Assembly: GCA_963989385.1 (NCBI GenBank)
Contig: OZ022503.1
Coordinates: 53,876,858-53,940,857, forward strand
Source of the DNA: Ctena decussata
Taxonomy: Eukaryota; Mollusca; Bivalvia; Lucinida; Lucinidae
Length of the DNA: 64,000 bases
Reading direction: 5' to 3'
The translations under genes and the position numbers were made by a program. Shown here piece by piece: positions 57,363-64,000 of this stretch. The notes beneath the pieces are model-generated. The model worked only from the letters and a program-made list of their open reading frames with translations, had not been told where the DNA came from and ran no database searches. The number at the start of each line of letters is the position of its first letter. Position 1 is the stretch's first letter.

Positions 57363-59453
57363 CAGGGTGTGCACTGGGCCCAAAAAATCGGGCGAAATAA
57401 CTTCGCCGTCCAGCCGATGCTAAGCGACTTCTCAAGAAACAAGGCGACTTGACAAAAATCAGGATTTTTTTCATGTCCTGTCATAGTTAAAACGCAAAGT
57501 TATGACCTTGTTAACTTCTTTTTCCCCTGCCCAATTATAGATAAAGATTCAGATCTGCGCATACTGACTGTAACGCGGTCCCGTCAGATTTCATGTACGT
57601 TAGATATGCACGGAAAAAAACTCCGATAAGCCTGCGGGGACTTGCAGGCTGGTCTATGTCAGTTCTCTTTGCATATGCACCCAGTATCTTCCCTCGTGAC
57701 ACACCAGTTCAAATCGGCACGTGCCACTTGTCTAGCGGTGTCTTTGAAGTCTGGACTAATGATCTATGTGTTGCGACACTGCATGTACCAATGAAGTCTC
57801 CGATAGCTTGCGCATTTGTAGAGACTGTTCAGAGTCAACGCCTTGGCTATATATAATTCTTAGAATCCATAGTTAATTGATGCGAACAGACAAGATTCTG
57901 ACAGCGCGGATACGCAGGCTTATCCGAGTCTTGTTCCTCTATTATATAACTTCCGCACTGTCCATAGCTTGTTTGTACGGAAAAACTTTGATCAGAAGTC
58001 GCGATTTCGGTCGTCGGCTCAATGCTGATCTGAGTTTTCTCAAGTAAATTCTACACCAGCACCGTACATAGTGCAGTCTAGTTCCGACACAACTAGTTGT
58101 ATATTAAAACAAAATCTGACCATTAGGACAAGACTGCGCAGGCTGATTTGGACGTTTGCACACCCATATTGCCAAACGCGGGGAAGCGATCTTCCCACTT
58201 TGAAGGCTACTTTAAAAAGGTACTTAACGGCGTGTGGATACGACGCAGATTAGCATGCGCACTCCCAAAGTCTGATGAAAGCTAACCCGGTGAGCAATCT
58301 TTAAAGGAAGACTCTAATTAACTTAAGTTTCAGATGGCGTAAGGTCTTATTTTATCCCACACAAAGAAAATATTTTAACTCACAGCGGACAGTCGCTGCA
58401 TGGTAAGTCCGGTGAACTCATGACCCACACCACATAAAATGTATCTTATGGAACATGCGAAGAGGAGGCATTCGCTTTTCTTGGGTAACGGTGACGCTCA
58501 TATCAGAAAGACCTTATTAGCGGACAGGAAACACAAATCGCATTACAATATTACGCAGGCTGATACGAGTCTTTTCTATCAGCGCATGTCTGGGTTAAGA
58601 TACCTTCTCACGTCTCTCGGTTCAATCTGACACCTTGAAATGCACGTGTCAGACGGCGGCGCTCTTTGATCTGAAGCTGAAATCAACAAGTGGGATTAGA
58701 CGAACGTGTCTGACCTATTAACGTGCAATGGTTACCGTCTTTAACCATTGCACTACCGGTTTTACGCACGGTAATCGCGTTTGCATAGATCAAAATGCGT
58801 AACTCGCACTGGTCGCCAATTTTTTTTTTTTTATTAGAGACATGAGACTTTCGCAATCATAAAATTCTATGAACGATGCAGATCATAACCTGATGCGCTG
58901 TCCTGCACTTGTCTACACGGCCAGAATTAACATAATGCGACGGACTTTATAAGCCTGCCTAAGTGAGGACTGTCATGTATCTACTCTGCTCGTTATCGCC
59001 CTAGTTTAAAGATAAGAAAATTTATACCATAACGTAAGAAATCAATAAAGACCATGATCAGAATGCGCTTTACACCTGCCGCCAAAGCAGATGGGTAGAT
59101 TAAGTCGGCAAAATGTAGCGGGATCAAAGCTCTTTCGCTCGTCACTTAGTGGATTAACTGTACTACCGTTTGGCTTTGCCGTGGTGTTAATTTTACCGAC
59201 TTGATGTCGGCAACACCTATCGAGATCAAAGTGCAATCAGGGTCGGTGATGGGATTAACGCTGGTAAATGAAAAGGGCCTTTGTTAATTGGCGTTGAAAT
59301 TTGATATACTGGCGCCAGTCATTTTGACGAATTATTGATCTTACGACCAAGAAAAACAGGGCGACTCGAACTTCGCTTTTCGGGAAACCCAGGGCGAAGT
59401 TATGAGCCCCAAGGCGAAGTTATCGCCCAACTTCGCCTGCAACGCACACCCTG
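57363..59453. mobile_element. 2,091-bp TIR element (hAT-like), nested
   Basis: Left end: CAGGGTGTGCACTGGGCCC, then GGGCGAAATAACTTCGCC. Inverse of the right end: CAGGGTGTGCGTTGCAGGCG, then GGGCGATAACTTCGCC. TGTATT flanks both ends (57357-57362 and 59454-59459). The GC-richer interior contrasts with its surroundings and holds only short ORFs (up to 87 codons) with no recognised family. GGCGAAGTTAT-like words are clustered near both ends. Confidence 0.8.
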
Positions 59454-60130
59454 TGTATTTGAAAAAAAAAATCTGGCACAGAATTGCCTCCCTTGAATTT
59501 CTATTCATATCTGTGTCAGTTAGCTCTGTTTATCTTCTTAACTCAAGTGAGGTTTGTTTAAGGGTACTCAGAGATGTTGAATACTATTAAAAATATATAT
59601 CACGATGTTCAAATTCTATTTTGGACACAAAAATTGGCATATACAAGACAGAAATATCAAACTTGCATAATATGCGTATTTATTATTACACCATAATTTA
59701 TCAAACGTCTCGAATGTAATCCATATATAATATGCGTATTGGAAGAAAGGCCTTACGGGGTGAGAAACAAGTGAAGACAATGATCAGCCTGCACATCCAA
59801 ATACAGTCCATGAATCCAAAGGAATCTAAAAAAAATATTAAAAAACAAATTAAGTCTTTAAACGTAATAGGCATGTTGATATGTGTAATTGTGAAACATG
59901 GCTATTGGGTCCTTTTCACTCAACAAGTCTCACTTTGATCTATTCTGCCGATCTGTCAGGTATTTCCACGGATCAGTAAGTTTATTAGCGAGTGGACCAT
60001 AACAGGATTAATGCCAACAGTTGTGTTTACTTATGCTGTCAAAACAATTGAGGCAGTGAACTTTGAATACACATGTGTATCTCCTTATTGGCAGGTAAAG
60101 TTTAGAGCAAAAAGGGCATGGCGCTGGAAA

Positions 60131-61265
60131 CAAGAGGCCCACGGGCCACAAAGCTCACCAGATCTCTAGCTAAAAACTGCTTTCAAAACTGCTGTCACAT
60201 TTATACAGGCTAATACAAAATACACTACTACAAAGTCTCAGTCTGACACTCTGTTGAGTTGATAACAAAATATATAACTATTTTCCATATTTTGATTGCA
60301 GTAAATGCCATTTTTTTAATTTTCCCAATCGTAAATCAATGCAACTCTAATTTGCCATAGCAACCGAATGAAAGAGCTGATTTTCATAAAAGAAAAACAA
60401 AAATTTTCACTTCCCCAGCCCAAGGATACTAAAGATAAAATCTGAGCCCAATCGGCCCAGTGGCTTCAGAAGAGATCAATTTTAAGGCATTTTTTCCCTT
60501 CTTTTGCTTTATGGCTTCCATGACAACCAATAATAAAAAGTGAAGTGGACCAAAATCATATAGCTGACAGAAGACTTCTCATGGAACATTTGTATAAAAG
60601 TTTTGTCAACATATCTGCAATGGCTTAGCAGTAAATGCCAGTTTTCAATTTTCCCCATTATAAGTCTATGGGAACTCTATGTTGCCATAGCAACCAAACT
60701 AAAGAGCAGATTTTCATAAAAAACACAAACTTTCAATCCCCCAGCCTAAGAATACTACAGATGAAATTTGGGCCTTATCGGCAAAGTGGTTTCAGAGGAG
60801 ATAATTTTTTAGAATTTTTGTCCTTTTTGATTGCATTTTGGTTTCCATGGCAACCAATAAAAGGGGCAGTGGGCCAACAAACATATAGCTGATAGAAGAC
60901 TTCTCAAGGAACATTTCTATAAAAGTTTTGTCAACATATCTGCAATGGCTTGGAAGAAAATGCCATTTTTCAATTTTCACCATTGTAAGTCTATGGGAAC
61001 TCTAAGTTGCCATAGCAACCAAACTAATGGGCAGATTTTCATAAAAAACACAAACTTTCAATCCCCCAGCCCAAGGATGCAACAGATGAAATTTGGGCCC
61101 AATTGGCTCAGTGGTTTCAGAGGAGATGTTGTTTAAAAGTGTTGACGGACGACGACATACGACAGACGACATACGACAGACGACATACGACATACGACAG
61201 ACGACAACGACAGACAACTGCCTATCCTATAAGCTCCCCTGGAGCCTTCGGCTCTGGTGAGCTAA
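60131..61265 (-). mobile_element. Helitron-like element with ~310-bp units, nested
   Basis: Left: CAAGAGGCCCACGGGCCACA (hairpin GGCCCACGGGCC), then AAGCTCACCAGATC. Right: a GACGACATACGACAGACGAC tract, the hairpin GGAGCCTTCGGCTC and TGGTGAGCTAA. The interior has three related units with GTTGCCATAGCAACCAAACT and CAACATATCTGCAATGGCTT. It splits an AAAAAGGGCATGGCGCTGG repeat of the host TIR element at an A-run, again with no visible duplication. Confidence 0.65.
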
Positions 61266-61292
61266 AAAAGGGCATGGCGCTGGGGAAAAGGG

Positions 61293-61311
61293 GCATGGCG
61301 CGGCGCCATGC
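61293..61311. repeat. Perfect 19-bp palindrome
   Basis: GCATGGCGCGGCGCCATGC is self-complementary around a single central G, just inside the right TIR of the 4.48-kb element. It extends the surrounding GGGCATGGCGC repeats and could form a short strong hairpin. Confidence 0.85.
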
Positions 61312-61335
61312 TAAAAGGGGCTAGGGGAAACACTA

Positions 61336-61664
61336 TTAAGGTATGATTTTCGTGCCGAACCATATACGACTGAACCATAATCCAGCTTAGATCTCAAAAG
61401 AGATCTATACAGGTTTAGAAGTACAGTACGATCTCCTCCCCAATTTGTATTGGAGAGCACTTTTAAAACATCTAAAGCTTTTAAACATTTAGCTTTCAAA
61501 GCTTTTATGTGAGGAATAAAAGTGAGTTTCTTATCGAACAGAAGGCCTAAGAATTTGGCCTCATTTAAACTGGAATTGGCGATCCATAAATGTTAAGAAC
61601 TGGGTCGGGGTGCAAACCCCTCAACTGACAGAAATGAACACATTGGGTTTTAGTTTTAGAAAAT
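61336..61664 (-). pseudogene. LINE fragment: reverse transcriptase thumb region
   Basis: Minus-strand reading gives KTKTQCVHFCQLRG, a frame disruption near 61565-61575, then NEAKFLGLLFDKKL and HIKALKAKCLKALDVLKVLS, NWGGDRTVLLNLYRSLLRSK and LDYGSVVYGSARKSYL. This matches the end of the RT domain and thumb of I/Jockey-like LINEs (FLG-FD-KL, LYRSL--SKLDYG). The palm motifs with the catalytic aspartates would lie upstream and are not present: the copy ends where a Helitron-like fragment starts at ~61664. Confidence 0.8.
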
Positions 61665-61781
61665 GAAGAAGATGTTTGAATATTTGTTTTTAGGTGTTGA
61701 CGGACAAATTGCGTGACGACGCACGACGGACGCATTGGTATGACAACAGCTCACTATGGCCCTTCGGGCCAGGTGAGCTAA
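61664..61781 (-). mobile_element. Helitron-like terminal fragment
   Basis: GAAGATGTTTGAATATTTG, a GACGACGCACGACGGACG tract, the hairpin GGCCCTTCGGGCC and CAGGTGAGCTAA. This is the terminal ~118 bp of the GGTGAGCTAAAA group, truncated on the left at the LINE. Confidence 0.65.
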
Positions 61782-61972
61782 AAATTAATCAGCTCTAGTC
61801 ATCATCTCCAATTAGCTGACAAAACTTCGAATCCCTAGTTGAAACACTTTTCGGTATATCCTGATGCCACAATTTAAGGGTAATTACTTGGAAAAATAAA
61901 GCTTTCTGACATGCCGGGGCTGTTTCAGTAATTTTAATGAAAACTGCAAGAAAATAGCCCTTCCTTTAACAT
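61782..61972. other. Spacer, nothing recognised
   Basis: About 190 bp without recognised features between a Helitron-like terminus and a palindromic MITE. Confidence 0.4.
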
Positions 61973-62209
61973 TGAGCCGCGACACGACAAAACAAAGTGA
62001 CATGTGGGCCAAACAAAGACTCAGAGCAGCCTGGGCATCCTCCCAGTCTGATCAGAGTATTCACTGTCGGCATGGAGGTGGCTTAGACCCTTGGGTACAC
62101 CCAAAGCGCACAGCAAAGGCTCTTGATCAGACTGGGCGGATGTTCAGACTGATCTAAGTCTTTGCGGAGCGCACATGCCACTCTGTTGGTTGTGTCATGT
62201 CGCGGATCA
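61973..62209 (-). mobile_element. Palindromic MITE, GCCGCGACACGAC family, copy 6
   Basis: It begins TGAGCCGCGACACGACAAAA and ends GTCATGTCGCGGATCA. The centre (CACTGTCGGCATGGAGGTGG) is in the same inverted orientation as copy 4. It is more diverged than the others, with small deletions in the left arm. Confidence 0.8.
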
Positions 62210-62862
62210 AATGATAACGATATCACCTATACCAAAAGTATTCCAATCGGAGTCCTTTTGCCCCAACTAAGAAGATGAATACCCACAGCATATATTCATT
62301 TTGACTACTATACTAGCAGAAATATTGGTACATGTATTTTTATGTTGAGATAACCAGGGAAAATGTCCCGCACGTAACAAGTTCAGTAACAAAAACGAAA
62401 TAAATAAATAAATAAATAAAACGTAGCAAGTTCAGTAACAAAACCGAAATAAATAAATAGATATATAAATCAATATAGAGTCCGCACTCCAGCACCGTGA
62501 TGATTTATTGCGCTGCTACCAACCCAGTGCTATTTGTGATGAGTTTGGGAAGGCGTTGGGTGTAGATTTGTTTTATTGATTTTTTCATGCATATTTTATC
62601 ACTAAAATTTCGATTATGACATCAAATTATCTGAAACATAACATTAAAATATCTTTTTTTCAATCTTCATTGTTTTATTTTTTTATATTTCGGGATGTAA
62701 AACATGGAACTATTTTTCCGTCCTAAATGTCGAAAGGGTTATCGGCTTTGATAAACGCATTGTATTGTTGCAAATAAGTCAGCTATACGACTTTTTTCAT
62801 TTTTTGCACTGTAAGTGTTTAATCAAGTTAGGGTTTAGCATTCATGGTATTGGGTAAAATAA
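62210..62862. other. AT-rich spacer with a ~60-bp tandem duplication
   Basis: AAGTTCAGTAACAAAAACGA and AAGTTCAGTAACAAAACCGA, each followed by (AAAT)n-type runs, form two tandem copies at 62380-62470. The rest shows no recognised gene. Confidence 0.6.
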
Positions 62863-64000
62863 CAAGTAGCCCAAAGGGCAACAATTGCTCACCTGAGAGA
62901 CATTGTAAACCTATAGGGATATTTAAGATGCTCAAGGGCAGCTAACTCCACAGTCAGTGGTCCAATCAGGCTGAAAATTAAACTCATCCAAAACATTATG
63001 TATGCCCTCATTTAATATATGCAAGTTTAAAAAGTATCCGATCAAGAGCAGAATAGACAGAGCTGTCAAGGGCAGCTAACTTCGTAGTGGTTGGCCTGAT
63101 CTGACCAAAATTTGAACTTGTTTACGACATTATGCAATTCCTCATTACCTGCAAGTTTGAAAAGGTTCGGATCAGTAGAAACCAAGAAAAAGTGGCAACA
63201 CTGATTTTTTGGATGCTCAGGGCAGGTACTCCATAGTCAGTGGTGGGATCTAGCCGAAATGCTAACTAATCCAAGCTTTTATGCATATCCTCATTACCTG
63301 CAAGTATGAAGAGGATCCGATGAAAAATGAAAATGTGATGACGTTGTTTTCTCCATTATAAGACTATGAGATTTTGTTCAAACGCTCAAGGGCAGCTAAC
63401 TCCGTAGTCTGTGCTCAAATCCACCCAAATTTCGAACTCATCCAAGCTCTTATGTATGTCATCATTACCTGCAAGTATGATAAGGATCTAATCAAAAGCC
63501 TTGATTGCAGAACCCTGAAAGTCAAACTTGCTCGAGATATTGTCATGCCCTACATTTGTGTGAATTTATTCTAAAATCCGTTGAGAAATGTAGGTGCTAG
63601 AGCGATGACAAAGTTTTTCTAAAAATAGCCACAGTGACCTTGACCTTGGGCACAGCATCCTGAAAGTCGACTTGCTTGAGATATTGTCATACCCTACATT
63701 TGTGTCAAGTTATTTCAAAATCCATGGAGAAATGAAGGTGCTAGGGCAATGACAAAGTTTTTCTAAAAATAGCCACAGTGACCTTGACCTTGGGTGCAGC
63801 ACCCTGAAAGTCGAACTTGCTCGAGATATTGTCATGCCCTACATTTGTGTGAATTTATTTTAAAATCCATTGAGAAATGTAGGTGCTAGAGCGCTGACAA
63901 AGTTTTTCTAAAAATAGCCACAGTGACCTTGAACTTGTGCGCAGCACCCTGGAAGTCAAACTTGTTTGAGATATTGTCATGCCCTACATTTGTGTGAAGT
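62863..64000 (-). mobile_element. Helitron-like element, runs off the window
   Basis: Left: CAAGTAGCCCAAAGGGCAAC (hairpin GCCCAAAGGGC), then TTGCTCACCTGAGAG. The interior has ~160-bp units with CAAGGGCAGCTAACTC and TCCTCATTACCTGCAAGT (62.9-63.5 kb). Then come ~150-bp units with AAAAATAGCCACAGTGACCT, TGAGATATTGTCATGCCCTA and CATTTGTGTGAA (63.5 kb to the window edge). The right end is outside the window. Confidence 0.55.

Larger units (their letters stand above)
56859..61335. mobile_element. 4,477-bp TIR element (hAT-like) inserted in the LINE
   Basis: It begins TAGTGTTTCCCCCAGAAATG, and the inverse of its right end begins TAGTGTTTCCCCTAGCCCCT. TTAAG is duplicated exactly at 56854-56858 and 61336-61340. 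Its own sequence (56870-57360, 59460-60130 and 61266-61335) repeats AAAAAGGGCATGG motifs and includes a (GT)n run and a ~25-bp T-run near 57181-57232. It has been invaded by a 2.09-kb TIR element and a Helitron-like element. No transposase was recognised. TSD length and TIR style favour hAT; this is an inference. Confidence 0.78.

Noticed and set aside
58720..59260. Possible coding remnant on the minus strand inside the 2.09-kb element
   Set aside because: Only a 64-codon frame with no motif I can recognise. Not enough to call a gene or transposase remnant.

Overview
The window looks like a gene-poor, repeat-dominated stretch of an invertebrate nuclear genome, most likely a bivalve mollusc. 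The reasons are introns with consensus splice sites, tRNA-derived SINE sequence, LINE and hAT fragments, many short TA-flanked foldback elements, and interspersed families of a style common in bivalve assemblies (ends reading GCTCACCTGAG / GGTGAGCTAAAA, internal arrays rich in TGACCT). There is no operon-like gene packing. The species cannot be fixed from this sequence.

Layout. 1-7610: satellite array of ~860-bp units built from ~130-140-bp hairpin-bearing sub-units, split by a 917-bp TIR element (976-1892). 7611-10690: foldback elements, a SINE and the first G-rich minisatellite. 10690-12671: C-rich tract switching to a long GGGACCCTAGGAGG-type minisatellite. 12672-13561: CCATACCATG microsatellite with a head-to-head inversion. 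13562-19856: mostly unrecognised spacer with several MITEs and a repeat element of four ~440-bp units. 19857-25009: the 3' end of a HECT-type E3 ubiquitin ligase gene on the minus strand, with a terminal exon and a 39-bp micro-exon. A 369/278-bp satellite fills the intron between them and continues upstream to ~30.78 kb. 30.8-54.96 kb: nested, probably Helitron-like non-autonomous elements carrying internal tandem arrays. 54.96-61.67 kb: a decayed minus-strand LINE (RT thumb plus RNase H) broken by a 4.48-kb TIR element, which itself contains a 2.09-kb TIR element and a Helitron-like element. 61.67-64 kb: more repeats, running off the window.

The only convincing host gene is the HECT ligase; the only other coding homology is the LINE. 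Short ORFs elsewhere are by-products of tandem repeats. The two most interesting themes are: (1) a family-wide terminal architecture with empty-site evidence for insertion without target-site duplication, which points to Helitron/Helentron-type transposition; and (2) several dozen array copies of a DR2-type nuclear-receptor motif inside those elements. A third is a micro-exon embedded in a satellite that has undergone a multi-unit duplication lacking that exon. All calls come from reading the sequence; no database search was run.
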